A DNA stretch of 64,000 nucleotides from Oceanidesulfovibrio marinus (GTDB lineage: Bacteria; Desulfobacterota; Desulfovibrionia; Desulfovibrionales; Desulfovibrionaceae), in contig NZ_CP039543.1 in assembly GCF_013085545.1 (NCBI RefSeq), forward strand, positions 1,054,001 to 1,118,000. The letters run 5' to 3'. Of this stretch, positions 40,102 through 48,859 are shown in pieces (within the stretch, counting starts at the first letter, position 1; each line of letters opens with the position of its first letter). The notes under the pieces were generated by a model. That model was not told the DNA's origin, ran no database searches, and saw nothing but the letters and a program-made list of their open reading frames with translations. The position numbers and the translations under genes are program-made.

Positions 40102-41904
40102 ATGCACGAAGCAGTCATCCAAGCCTTCCGGTCATACCTGGACACCCCGGCCACGGAGCACGCCCTGCTCCTGACCGGTCGCTGGGGCAGTGGCAAGACG
40201 TTCCTCTGGCGGAACCATCTGGAACCCGCCGCCAGGGACGCCGGCCGGCCCGCAGCCTACGTCTCCCTGTACTCCTGCAACAGCCTGGAGGACATCACCG
40301 TCCAGCTCTACCTGGGGCTTGTGGAGGCCCCGGCCGAGGACTCGGTGCCGGGATTCCTGCGCGCCGTGTCCGGCACGGCCTCCTTTGCCCTCGCCTTCTT
40401 CCGCGAGGAGTACGGCCCGGTGCTGCCCGAAGCCTCCAAGGCAAAAGCCCGCGAGACCACGGTCAAGAACCTGGTGATCTGCTTCGATGATCTGGAACGC
40501 TCCACCATCCCCGTGGAGAAGCTCCTGGGCTACGTGAACGAGCTCACGGAGCGCCATCACTGCAAGGCGATTATCCTCTGCAATGAAGAGGAGATGCGCG
40601 AAAAGGACAGTTACGAGAAGTTCAAGGAGAAGACCGTTGGCCGGGCCATCGCCGTACAGGTGGACTACCCGGAGGTCGTGGCCAGCATCATCGGCCAGTT
40701 TGCGGAGTCCCAGGCCTACCACAAGTTCCTGCAGGACCACACCGAGACCATCGCGCAGATCTTCGAGCACTCCGGTACGCGCAACATCCGCCTCGCCCGG
40801 CTCGGCCTCTCCTGGATGCACATCATCTACGCCGAGCTCAAGGCCCTCGGCACCTTCCACACCATCATCTACGGTGCCAAGCTGCTCAAGATCGTCATGG
40901 CCTGCTGCTTCGAGCAGATGTCCCACCTCGTGGCGCGCGACGACGTGCTCGGCGACATCTTTGCCGACCGCGGCCACATCGCCTCCCTGGAGCACGACGC
41001 CAACCTCTCCGGCCCCAACGCCTACATCGCGGAGTTCCTGCGGCGCTACTACGGCGGCGACGGTTCGGACTTCTTCGCCCCGCCCTTCCTGCTGGAGTTC
41101 ATGCACGACGGCACGCTGGACCGCGAACGCATGCGCGAGGAGCTGCCACTGCCCAAGGTCACCGACCCCATCCAGGAGTCCGTGAACCTCTTCCTCTCGC
41201 AGGACTACCTGGGCCTGGACGACGAAACCTTCGAGAAGCACCTCTCCAACGTGCGCCTGGCCCTGGAGCGCGGCCGCATCGGCTCCCTGCGGGAGTACGC
41301 GCGGCTCTTCGTGGTCTTCTTCTACTGCCGGGAGGACTTCAAGCTGGTGGACAACCTGGTGGCCGCCTTCCAGGACTCCATGAAGCTCGCCGTGGAGAAC
41401 GGCTCCCTGCGCTTCGAACCCACGCGCGTCACCCTGCCTATCATCGTAGACGGCCGGCTGCCCGTGGACCTGGAGCGGTTCAAAGAAAGCATGGACGAGG
41501 TAGAGAAGGCCCTGGCCAAACGCCACCACGACGAAATGGCTGCCGAGTTCTACGAGTTGCTCAGTACCGAGCCCGATGCCATCGGTGCGTTCATCGACAA
41601 ATGCGCGGTCGAGGACAGGCGCCTTGCCGCCGAGTTCTTCGCCCACCTGGACGCGTCCAGGACGGCGGCGGCCATGCGGGATCTCTCCAACGAGCAGCTC
41701 TACGGGCTGAAAACCTTCCTGCGCAAACGCTACGCCGCGGCCGACTCGGTCATCAGGAAACGCCACGAGACCGAGGCGCACTTCTTCGGCGCGCTGCTGG
41801 AGCAGCTCTCCCAGGAAGTGGGCAGCGCCAAACCCTCACTGCGCCGCCACCTGCTGCGGCAGGTGATGGTGGAGGTGAAACAGGTCAGGGCGAAGATGGG
41901 GTAG
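40102..41904 (+). CDS. KAP-type P-loop NTPase
   Basis: A 600-residue protein of the KAP NTPase group. Walker A is GRWGSGKT (26-33), and Walker B is LVICFDDLE (124-132), followed by CKAIILCNEEEM and FKEKTVGRAI, the arrangement seen in KAP domains. The usual membrane segments inserted between the Walker motifs are missing, so it is probably cytosolic. The remainder is a long helical region (about 200-600) with no family I recognise. KAP proteins occur in some phage-defence systems, but role here is unknown. Composition is like the core genes, and it starts 4 nt after glpX, so it may be co-transcribed. Confidence 0.75.
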   Translation: MHEAVIQAFRSYLDTPATEHALLLTGRWGSGKTFLWRNHLEPAARDAGRPAAYVSLYSCNSLEDITVQLYLGLVEAPAEDSVPGFLRAVSGTASFALAFFREEYGPVLPEASKAKARETTVKNLVICFDDLERSTIPVEKLLGYVNELTERHHCKAIILCNEEEMREKDSYEKFKEKTVGRAIAVQVDYPEVVASIIGQFAESQAYHKFLQDHTETIAQIFEHSGTRNIRLARLGLSWMHIIYAELKALGTFHTIIYGAKLLKIVMACCFEQMSHLVARDDVLGDIFADRGHIASLEHDANLSGPNAYIAEFLRRYYGGDGSDFFAPPFLLEFMHDGTLDRERMREELPLPKVTDPIQESVNLFLSQDYLGLDDETFEKHLSNVRLALERGRIGSLREYARLFVVFFYCREDFKLVDNLVAAFQDSMKLAVENGSLRFEPTRVTLPIIVDGRLPVDLERFKESMDEVEKALAKRHHDEMAAEFYELLSTEPDAIGAFIDKCAVEDRRLAAEFFAHLDASRTAAAMRDLSNEQLYGLKTFLRKRYAAADSVIRKRHETEAHFFGALLEQLSQEVGSAKPSLRRHLLRQVMVEVKQVRAKMG

Positions 41905-41959
41905 GAAGGAAGAATACACTATAGTTCATCTTTACAGCGGCTTATTACTGGATACTCGA

Positions 41960-42820
41960 ATGGACAACAAAGCTCGCGCATTCTCAATCAAAATATTTCT
42001 CCCTCAAGGTGATCCTGAAGGCTTACGAATCATCGAAAAATCAAACTGGACAGGACTCGGATTCGCCTTCAACCGCGCCACATTTGAGATTGCTCGACAG
42101 CGACAAGAGATGGCGAAGACCGGCGTTTACGTACTTGTAGGCAGCGGAGAAAGCAGCAGCCTGCCTGTTATATACGTGGGCGAGGGAGATCCTATCAAGC
42201 CGCGCCTTGAAAGCCATTACGCACAAAAGGATTTCTGGAACTGGGCTGTATTTTTCGTCTCTAAGGACGGGAGTCTGAACAAAGCCCATGTAAAATATCT
42301 CGAACACCGACTCGTCGACTTGGCCAGTAAGGCCAAGCAGGTCAGTTTGGATAATGGGAACTCACCCCAGGCGCCCACTCTCTCGGAGGCTGAATTAGCC
42401 GACTGCGAAAGTTTTTTAGAGGACATGCGTTCCATTTTTCCACTCCTAGGCCTCTCAGCCTTTGAACTGCCACAAGTAAAACCCAAGTCCCGACACCTTC
42501 TCTCAATTAACTCCAAGGGCGTACACGCAGAGGGCTTCGAAGCCAGCCAGGGGTTTGTAGTGCGCAAGGGCTCTCATGCCGTTGTTGAAGAGGTCCCTTC
42601 TATACATCAATATGGAACATCGTTGCGCTCGGATCTGGTGGAAAAGGAAGTATTATCGCTAGAAGGGAATCACTATACATTTACCCAAGATTACACCTTC
42701 AAGTCTCCGAGCACAGCAGCTATAGTTGTATTAGGACGTAGCGCCAACGGTCGCACTGAATGGAGAGACAAAAATGGGAAAACATTAAAGGAAATCCAAG
42801 AGGAAACAACGAGGAATTAA
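41960..42820 (+). CDS. GIY-YIG nuclease-fold protein with DUF4357
   Basis: A 286-residue protein. The N-terminal half has a variant GIY-YIG nuclease core: GVYVLVG and VIYVGEG as the two strands, then R in KPRLESH and E in VKYLEHRL as the catalytic-type residues. The C-terminal part has DUF4357: FKSPSTAAIVVLGRSANGRTEWRD. Similar proteins occur in accessory regions and near restriction or defence genes. It is visibly AT-richer than its neighbours, suggesting acquisition by transfer. No ribosome site is evident. It lies 55 nt after the KAP-like gene; partnership is only suggested by position. Confidence 0.78.
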   Translation: MDNKARAFSIKIFLPQGDPEGLRIIEKSNWTGLGFAFNRATFEIARQRQEMAKTGVYVLVGSGESSSLPVIYVGEGDPIKPRLESHYAQKDFWNWAVFFVSKDGSLNKAHVKYLEHRLVDLASKAKQVSLDNGNSPQAPTLSEAELADCESFLEDMRSIFPLLGLSAFELPQVKPKSRHLLSINSKGVHAEGFEASQGFVVRKGSHAVVEEVPSIHQYGTSLRSDLVEKEVLSLEGNHYTFTQDYTFKSPSTAAIVVLGRSANGRTEWRDKNGKTLKEIQEETTRN

Positions 42821-43188
42821 TTCTCACCCATTACAGTATAGAAGTGCATAATTAGATACCAATTCTGTGCAACAACAAATCATGTAAACAGCAGAACGCG
42901 GGCATATATCCGCCGTCGCATCATCTTTTAACACCGTCCCTTTCTCCCTACGCCAGCCGTCCCTACCCTCGGGCAACTATACTTTAAAAACCGGGTATTT
43001 TTCCGCCACTCCATAGAACATACCCAAAAAGCAGGCTATATTTTCCCGCGTACGGAGGGGAATGCGGCCGCGGTGCGTGCCGCTTGCTCAAGCCCCATCC
43101 GTGCACTCGGCGTATCCCCACGCCGATAGCTGCAGCGATGTGACTCAGCATGACGCAGGCCGATTCGTACACAGGGTCGAGGTGCCAC
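42821..43188. other. AT-rich gene-free region
   Basis: About 370 nt between the DUF4357 gene and the second acyltransferase gene. The first 250 nt are AT-rich, matching the transferred-looking gene on the left; the rest is GC-richer. I see no protein, RNA or clear promoter, only short A and T runs. Confidence 0.6.
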
Positions 43189-44214
43189 GTGAGTACAAAC
43201 CGCGAGCTGACGTCGTATCTCAAGGGGATTGCCATTCTCTGCGTTGTGAGCGGACATTTCTCGCAACGTTTTATGCCCGCGGAGCTGCCCACCTACGGCA
43301 ATCATCTCATCGCCGTCTTCTTTCTCTTGAGCGGCTTCGGCCTGTACCACTCGCTCAAGAAAAGCGACGCATCATGCGAACCACTGTTCCAGTTCTACCT
43401 GAAGCGATTCCTGCGGATCTTCCCACTCTACTGGGTCAGCTTTTTCATCGATCTGGGATTCGACAGCTCTGCGACGTTCAGCCGCGACATGGTCTATGAC
43501 TTTTTCCTGATCAACTTTACAGACCCGCCGCGCGTCTGGTTTCTCCACGCGCTGATACCCTGCTACGTCTTTGCGCCGGCTGTCTATAATCTGATTCGGA
43601 AGTACGGGCTCAGGTCACTCTACATCTTCATCGGTGTATTCACGGCGCTCAACATCATCATGCCGGCCATGGATGCGCCCGACGTCCGCTGCTGGATCTA
43701 CAGAGACATCTACTTCTCGGAGTACTTCCTGTTCTGCGTGGGCATGCTCTTTCCTTTGCTGAAAGAAGCCGTCATGCCTTCGCAGAACCGCATCTATCTG
43801 GCGCTGCTCTTTATCGTCATGATGATATCCGCAGCACTGACCACAGAGATCAATTACTTTCCAGACGTACAGCTCGACATAAAAACCGCGATCTCGATCA
43901 TCTTCATCTTCACGACCACAGCCTTTGTCTACCTCTTCATCTTCAACAGCACGCTTACGCTGCCGTTCAAGAAAACTCTCTGTAGAATTGGCGCCTACAC
44001 CTACTCGATCTATCTGTTTGAAGGCATGTTTGCGACCGCGCTCTACGATTTCAACATCATCTCCGGGAAATACTTAGTCAACGGCCTGATCTTCGCCGTA
44101 TTCTTCCCGCTGTTCTTCATGTTCTGCGTCTTTATCGAGAACCTCTCTTCCAATGGCTACATCCTTGCCAGAAGAGTTTTCATAAGCCGGCCCGCAGTCA
44201 GCATCCAGAAGTAG
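43189..44214 (+). CDS. Acyltransferase family 3 membrane protein
   Basis: A 341-residue polytopic inner-membrane protein of the acyltransferase 3 family, probably acylating a surface sugar. Family signs are SYLKGIAILCVVSGHF with the conserved His, the region AVFFLLSGFGLYHSLKK, and RFLRIFPLYWVSFFID. About nine further hydrophobic helices follow. The GTG at 43189 is preferred because GAGG lies about 6 nt upstream and homology starts right after; an upstream ATG at 43150 would add 13 residues. It stands alone between an AT-rich region and a convergent flavoprotein gene. Confidence 0.78.
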   Translation: MSTNRELTSYLKGIAILCVVSGHFSQRFMPAELPTYGNHLIAVFFLLSGFGLYHSLKKSDASCEPLFQFYLKRFLRIFPLYWVSFFIDLGFDSSATFSRDMVYDFFLINFTDPPRVWFLHALIPCYVFAPAVYNLIRKYGLRSLYIFIGVFTALNIIMPAMDAPDVRCWIYRDIYFSEYFLFCVGMLFPLLKEAVMPSQNRIYLALLFIVMMISAALTTEINYFPDVQLDIKTAISIIFIFTTTAFVYLFIFNSTLTLPFKKTLCRIGAYTYSIYLFEGMFATALYDFNIISGKYLVNGLIFAVFFPLFFMFCVFIENLSSNGYILARRVFISRPAVSIQK

Positions 44215-44294
44215 CATCGCCCTCTAGCATCTTCCGCGGCGGATATGCATCACACCAGCAATGCTCTCCGCCGCGAATTGCATGATTCCCGGCG

Positions 44295-44861
44295 CTACGC
44301 CGTCAGAGACCGCGCCAGCTCCTTTGCTTTTTCCTCGACATCCGCCGGCACCCGGGAGGGGTGGCTCTGGCACTGCGCGTACAGCTCCCCGGCCTTCTCC
44401 ACCATCAGGAAGCCGGCAAGCCGGTCAAAGGTCGTGAACATGGCCTCGGCGTTGTCCTCATAGGTGCTGCCGCCTGTGGCGATGAGGCCGATGCGCTTGT
44501 CCTGCATCAGCGAAATCTGATTGGGCTGCAGGTAGTTGGCCACCAGGGCGTACGTACGGTCGATCAGCAGTTTCATCTGCGCCGTGAACGACCAGAAATA
44601 CAGCGGCGACGCGAACAGCACTGCGTCGGCGGCGATCATCTTCCCCAGAATGACGTTCGCATCATCATTCTGCACGCAGGCGATCTCATCCGGATGCTTG
44701 CGGCATTTGGCGCAGCCCATACATCCGCTGATGTTCGCGTTGGCCAACTCCACCCGCTCCACTTCGTGCCCCAGGGCCCGCAACTCGTCTTCCGTCCAGC
44801 CCAACACCGTTGCCGTGTTGCCCTTCTTCTTGGCGCTCCCCAGGAGCGTGACAATCTTCAT
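44295..44861 (-). CDS. NADPH-dependent FMN reductase-like flavoprotein with Cys cluster
   Basis: A 188-residue flavodoxin-fold protein. The FMN phosphate loop is GSAKKKGNTA; ASPLYFWSFTAQMK is the second FMN segment. C47, C50, C53 and C62 form C-x2-C-x2-C-x8-C in GCMGCAKCRK, close to the 4Fe-4S site of iron-sulfur flavoproteins, whose last spacing is usually 4-7. It could be a redox carrier or quinone/drug reductase; the substrate is unknown. MarC gene lies downstream across the 86-nt repeat element. Confidence 0.8.
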   Translation of the reverse strand: MKIVTLLGSAKKKGNTATVLGWTEDELRALGHEVERVELANANISGCMGCAKCRKHPDEIACVQNDDANVILGKMIAADAVLFASPLYFWSFTAQMKLLIDRTYALVANYLQPNQISLMQDKRIGLIATGGSTYEDNAEAMFTTFDRLAGFLMVEKAGELYAQCQSHPSRVPADVEEKAKELARSLTA

Positions 44862-44900
44862 ATCTAAATCTCCTTTATTGATATAATTGAAAATTTATAT

Positions 44901-44986
44901 CCGAGGGCTCTGCCCTCGGGCACCCGCAAGGGACCACTGGCCCCTTGACCCCGTTCTGGTGGGAGCGTGAGAGCGAAGCCCTCGCA
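44901..44986. repeat. 86-nt intergenic element, copy A
   Basis: GAGGG..CCCTC hairpin, then CAAGGG..CCCTTGACCC hairpin, then a right arm AGCCCTCGCA. The start CGAGGGCT is exactly complementary to AGCCCTCG near the end, so a long-range stem can close the element. A second copy of the same layout and length is at 62811. Copy A lies in the MarC-flavoprotein gap. Confidence 0.7.
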
Positions 44987-44998
44987 AAGATCATGTTT

Positions 44999-45601
44999 TT
45001 ACATGCTCTCGACGAACATGCGTACGCCGTCTTCGAGCATCTGCACAGACAGGAGGATGAGGATCAGGCCCATGAGCCGTTCGGCGGCGCGCATGCCGCG
45101 TTTACCGAGCAGGCGCGAGAGCTGCGGCATGAGCAGCATGATCGCGGCTGTACCGAGCCAGGCAAGGCCCAGCCCGCCCAGTGCGGTCCAGACCCCATCG
45201 TCCCGGTGCGCGTACAGCATGACGGCGGCAAGCAGCGAGGGTCCGGCGATGAACGGCACGGCGATGGGCACAATGAAGGGATCGCTTGCCGCGGGGTCCA
45301 GCGCTTCCTCGCCTTCGTTCGGCGGCGGGAAGACCATCCGCAGGGAGATGATGAACAGAATGACGCCACCGGCCACACGCAGCGTGGAGGGATCAATATT
45401 CAAGAAGCCCAGCAGCTTGTCGCCAAGAAAAGCGAAGAAAACCGCGATGAGCAGCGCAAAGACCAGCTCGCGCAGGATGATCTTCTGCTGGGTCTTGGGC
45501 GGAAACCGCTTGAGCAGCGCCAGAGCCATGGGCCCGTTGCCGATGGGGTCCATGATGAGGAACAGCGGGGCCGCGATCTCAAAAATGGAAACGCCGCTCA
45601 T
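44999..45601 (-). CDS. MarC/NAAT family membrane protein
   Basis: A 200-residue inner-membrane protein of the MarC family with about six TM helices. Family signs are LFLIMDPIGNGPMALAL at the N-terminus, AGGVILFIISLRMV, and the mid-protein FIVPIAVPFIAGPSLLAAVML. Members were once thought to be drug-efflux proteins, and some transport amino acids; the substrate here is unknown. Length is typical. The 86-nt repeat lies just downstream. Confidence 0.88.
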   Translation of the reverse strand: MSGVSIFEIAAPLFLIMDPIGNGPMALALLKRFPPKTQQKIILRELVFALLIAVFFAFLGDKLLGFLNIDPSTLRVAGGVILFIISLRMVFPPPNEGEEALDPAASDPFIVPIAVPFIAGPSLLAAVMLYAHRDDGVWTALGGLGLAWLGTAAIMLLMPQLSRLLGKRGMRAAERLMGLILILLSVQMLEDGVRMFVESM

Positions 45602-45808
45602 GCGCGCGCCCCGGCTGCGTGTCGAACGTCCTGGGTCATCTATAATCCTGAGTAATGCTCAAATGTTGGTGCAATACGACGAGTCCATTGGCCGAGCACG
45701 GGGACTGGTGGGGCGAACCTGGAGACAGAAGTGCAGTGCAAAGGTCTGACATAAGGCCAATGCCGTCGCGCCCCAAGTACGCGTGGTCCGGGAACTGCCG
45801 CCCCGGCG

Positions 45809-46060
45809 CTACTCCGAGCTCTGGCCGCCCAGATCCTGGGGCGAGCACACGGCCTGCTCCTCCGGGGTGGCCGCCTCATCGCAGGAGAAGGGCTGGCGGA
45901 CCACGATCTGCTCACCCCGCAAGGGGCACCAGCTGGGCCGGGCCTTCATCACATCCGCGGGGATGGGCCGGAAATCGATAACGGAGACGGAACAGAACCC
46001 CTGCTTTTCCTGATACGAGCAAAAGGGACACTCAGTGCACGACTTGATGATGCGTATCAT
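45809..46060 (-). CDS. Small Cys-rich protein
   Basis: An 83-residue protein with seven Cys: C8, C11, C14 (SCTECPFCSY), C23, C45, C60 and C72. C-x2-C-x2-C plus later Cys suggests zinc or Fe-S binding. The ATG at 46060 has AAGGA about 8 nt upstream. Longer open frames in this region are shadows of the LUD gene on the other strand. It is divergent from the LUD gene. Family not recognised; similar Cys-rich proteins are common in Desulfovibrio-like genomes. Confidence 0.65.
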   Translation of the reverse strand: MIRIIKSCTECPFCSYQEKQGFCSVSVIDFRPIPADVMKARPSWCPLRGEQIVVRQPFSCDEAATPEEQAVCSPQDLGGQSSE

Positions 46061-46249
46061 GAGCCAATTCCTTGTACGCGTTGGCAAGATTGTGACGACA
46101 TCGACCTTGTCTATCATGGGGCCACAGCCAAGACAAAAGGGAAAAATCGCGCTCCGACCGGGCCGCTTCTCTGCAAAACCCCTTTGAATTTGCCCGGCCA
46201 AGCTTGTATGAATGGTTACGTTATTCCCACTCACACTCAAGGAGCTGTC

Positions 46250-46903
46250 ATGGACAATTACGATACCCACTACTGGGGCCTGCGCCTGGACGACTGCGAA
46301 AAGGCGCTGACCAAGAACAACTTCGAGGTCTTTCGCGCCGACAACGCAGCCGACGCCGGCCGCCTCGTGCTCGAAACGATTCTGCCCGCCACCGGCGCCA
46401 AGACCCTTTCCTGGGGCGGCTCCGTTACCCTGGGCGCTCTGGGCATCCCCGATGCGGTGAAGAACGATTCGCAGTATGAGGCGCTCGACCCGTATCCCAA
46501 AAACGCTTCGCCTGAAGAAATGATCGCCATCCGCCGCCAGGCTTTGCAGGTGGACTGCTACATGCTGAGCGCCAACGCCGTGACCCTCACCGGCAAGCTC
46601 GTGAACCTGGATATGGTCGGCAACCGCGTGGGCGCGCTCACCTTCGGCCCCAAGAACGTCATCGTCATCGCCGGCCGCAACAAGCTCGTGGCCGACATCG
46701 AAGACGCCCTCTTCCGCGTGAAGGACCGCGCCGCCCCGCCCAACGCCATGCGCCTGGACAAGAAGACGCCCTGCACCAAGACCGGCTTCTGCGAGGACTG
46801 TAGCAGCCCGGACCGCATCTGTAACACCTGGACGATCACCGAAAAGTCCTTCCCGAAAAAGCGCATCAAAGTCGTTCTGGTCAACGAGGACCTGGGGCTG
46901 TAG
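46250..46903 (+). CDS. LUD-domain (DUF162/LutC-like) protein
   Basis: A 217-residue lactate-utilisation-type protein. The Rossmann-like LUD core has TLSWGGSVTLGALGI, CYMLSANAVTLTGKLVNLDMVGNRVGAL and KNVIVIAGRNKLV. The C-terminal tail CTKTGFCEDCSSPDRICNTW holds four Cys that may bind metal. LutC takes part in L-lactate oxidation, but no lutA/lutB genes are nearby, so its job is uncertain. AAGGAG lies 5 nt before the ATG at 46250; the longer frame is not needed. The DUF309 gene follows 2 nt later. Confidence 0.88.
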   Translation: MDNYDTHYWGLRLDDCEKALTKNNFEVFRADNAADAGRLVLETILPATGAKTLSWGGSVTLGALGIPDAVKNDSQYEALDPYPKNASPEEMIAIRRQALQVDCYMLSANAVTLTGKLVNLDMVGNRVGALTFGPKNVIVIAGRNKLVADIEDALFRVKDRAAPPNAMRLDKKTPCTKTGFCEDCSSPDRICNTWTITEKSFPKKRIKVVLVNEDLGL

Positions 46904-46905
46904 CC

Positions 46906-47292
46906 ATGACCGACGTTCGCTCACAATGCAGCGAGCCCGCGCCGGAGCTCCTCACCCGGGCCGTGGCGCACTTCAACAACCGCGAGTTCTTTGCCACCCA
47001 CGACGTGCTGGAAACCCTGTGGCTGCTGGAAAAAGGTCCGGTGCGCAACCTGTACAAAGGCATCATCATGATCGCCGGCGGCATGCACCACAACCAGCGC
47101 GGCAAGCGTACCGGCTGCCTTTCCCTGCTGCAGAAAGGCGCCGATTACGTGGCCCCCTACCTGCCCTCGTGCATGGGGCTCGACCTGGAACGCCTCGTTG
47201 CCGACGCCCGCGCCGCCCTCGCCTGGGTTACCGAACGCCAAGGCTGCGCCCCCGTGCCCGACGAGCTCATCCCGGTCATCCACCCTGTGTAG
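46906..47292 (+). CDS. DUF309 protein
   Basis: A 128-residue helical protein of the DUF309 family. The signature AVAHFNNREFFATHDVLETLW holds the conserved F..HD.LE pattern, followed by LYKGIIMIAGGMHHNQRGKRTG with a HH pair that could bind metal. Function is unknown in the family. It starts 2 nt after the LUD gene, so the two are probably translated together. A hairpin-rich region follows. Confidence 0.88.
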   Translation: MTDVRSQCSEPAPELLTRAVAHFNNREFFATHDVLETLWLLEKGPVRNLYKGIIMIAGGMHHNQRGKRTGCLSLLQKGADYVAPYLPSCMGLDLERLVADARAALAWVTERQGCAPVPDELIPVIHPV

Positions 47293-47501
47293 AAAAAAAG
47301 AAGGCGAGAGGGACACCTTTTGAAAAAAGGGTTTCCCTCTCGCGCTCTCCCTTCCTAAATTTTTTGGCTGAGATTTTGTTCCATCCCTCTTTCTAAGACC
47401 TTCAGTTCCCAGCTAAAAGTCTTTGGAAAGGGGGCGCGGGGCCAAAGTTGCGCACCCCTTTCTCCAGAAAGGTTTGCCCCCGCTCACTGAACTTATTCTT
47501 C
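47293..47501. repeat. Hairpin-rich intergenic region
   Basis: Two self-complementary parts in 209 nt between convergent genes. GCGAGAGGGA (47304-47313) pairs with TCCCTCTCGC (47334-47343); on the minus strand it is followed by CTTCTTTTTTTCT, a good terminator for the HDAC-like gene. CCTTTC and GAAAGG flank 4 nt at 47457-47472, inside a GC-rich part. Such hairpins are common in intergenic DNA of related genomes. Confidence 0.6.
47304..47343 (-). terminator. Terminator for the HDAC-like gene
   Basis: A 10-bp perfect stem followed on the minus strand by CTTCTTTTTTTCT. It may also end the LUD-DUF309 transcript from the other side. Confidence 0.65.
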
Positions 47502-48821
47502 CTAGAACCCGAACTGCGTGTACTCTTTATCCCGTCTGTTGATGGCCTGGACAATGCGGTAGCTGCCTTTGGTGTGGCCTTCCTCGATGGCGCGGCGTCC
47601 CAGGCCCACACATTTGTCGCAGGCGTCCAGGGGGATGTCGACGCACAGGGACAGGGGGTTGGACGTGGACCAGACCTCGGTCTTCACGGTGCCGGAGCAG
47701 TCCGGGCAGATGACCGCGCTTTCGATCTGGCTTTCGCGGATGCCGTCCGTATCGTAGAACACGTCCTTCATGCGGGTGAACCACTGACCGGTCACGTCGC
47801 CGTCGCGTGGTGTGGACGGCGGGTTGAAGTAGCGATCGCGGACGTCGTCGCAGATGCGTTTGATGGAGTCCATGGAGCGCACGTCCTGGCGCAGCTTTTC
47901 CGGGTGGTACTCCGGCTCGGAGACCTTGGAGTAGTCCACCCCGGCCATGGCCAGGCAGATGCCCAAGTTGACGTAGGGCAGCGCGCCCTGGATGGCGTAG
48001 CCGCCTTCGAGCACGGCGATGTCCGGCTTGAGCCGCTCGTTGAGGTGGGCGTAGCCCTGGGCCGAGAAGTTCATGTTGGTGATGGGATCGGTGAAGTGGT
48101 TGTCCTGGCCGGCGGAGTTGATGATGATGTCCGGCTTGAAGTCGTCCAGGATGGGCAGCACGAGCTCGTCGATCACGTAAAGGAAGCCTTCATCCGCGGT
48201 GCGCGGCGGCAGCGGCACGTTCAGGGTCTTGCCCAGGGCATTGGGGCCGCCCAGCTCGTCCGGGAAGCCGGAGCCGGGGTACAGGGTGCGGCCGTCCTGG
48301 TGCAGGGAGATGAACAGCGTGTTGCGGTCGTGCCAGTAGATGTCCTGGGTGCCGTCGCCGTGGTGGCAGTCGGTATCCACAATGGCCACGCGCTTCTGGC
48401 CGTAGTTCTCGCGAATCCACTCGATCATCACGGCTTCGATGTTGATGTTGCAGAACCCACGGTTGCCCTCCACGATCTTCATGGCGTGGTGTCCGGGCGG
48501 CCGCACCAGGGCGAAGGCGCGGTCGGCCTCCTTTTCCATGATGAGCCGTCCGGCGCGGATGGCGCCGCCGGCCGAGATCATGTGCGACTTGGTGGCCACG
48601 GTCTCCACGCTGGGCAGGCAGAAGTGCACGCGCTCCACGTCCCGCCGCGTGGCGACCTCGGGCTTGTACTCGGTGATTCCCTCGATGTCGAAAATGCCCT
48701 CTTCGCTGAGCTGGTCCTGCGTGTAGAGGAGCCGTTCCTCCCGCTCCGGGTGCGTGGGCTCAATGGCCCAGTCGAACGCCGGGAAGAAGATGACGCCGAG
48801 CTTGTTCTTGGCTTCGAGCAT
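47502..48821 (-). CDS. Histone-deacetylase-family protein with C-terminal zinc ribbon
   Basis: A 439-residue zinc hydrolase of the arginase/HDAC fold; bacterial members deacetylate polyamines, acetoin-related compounds or proteins. Visible active-site segments are VRPPGHHAM with the His pair, VDTDCHHGDGTQD with metal Asp/His, GFCNINIEAVM, and INSAGQDNHF. The C-terminal part (about 365-420) adds a zinc ribbon, CPDC and CDKC, that ordinary members lack. It lies 38 nt after the hydantoinase gene and may work on the same small-molecule route. Substrate unknown. Confidence 0.85.
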   Translation of the reverse strand: MLEAKNKLGVIFFPAFDWAIEPTHPEREERLLYTQDQLSEEGIFDIEGITEYKPEVATRRDVERVHFCLPSVETVATKSHMISAGGAIRAGRLIMEKEADRAFALVRPPGHHAMKIVEGNRGFCNINIEAVMIEWIRENYGQKRVAIVDTDCHHGDGTQDIYWHDRNTLFISLHQDGRTLYPGSGFPDELGGPNALGKTLNVPLPPRTADEGFLYVIDELVLPILDDFKPDIIINSAGQDNHFTDPITNMNFSAQGYAHLNERLKPDIAVLEGGYAIQGALPYVNLGICLAMAGVDYSKVSEPEYHPEKLRQDVRSMDSIKRICDDVRDRYFNPPSTPRDGDVTGQWFTRMKDVFYDTDGIRESQIESAVICPDCSGTVKTEVWSTSNPLSLCVDIPLDACDKCVGLGRRAIEEGHTKGSYRIVQAINRRDKEYTQFGF

Positions 48822-48859
48822 GGTATGTCCTTCTATAGAATCCGGCCGTGGCCGGATGA

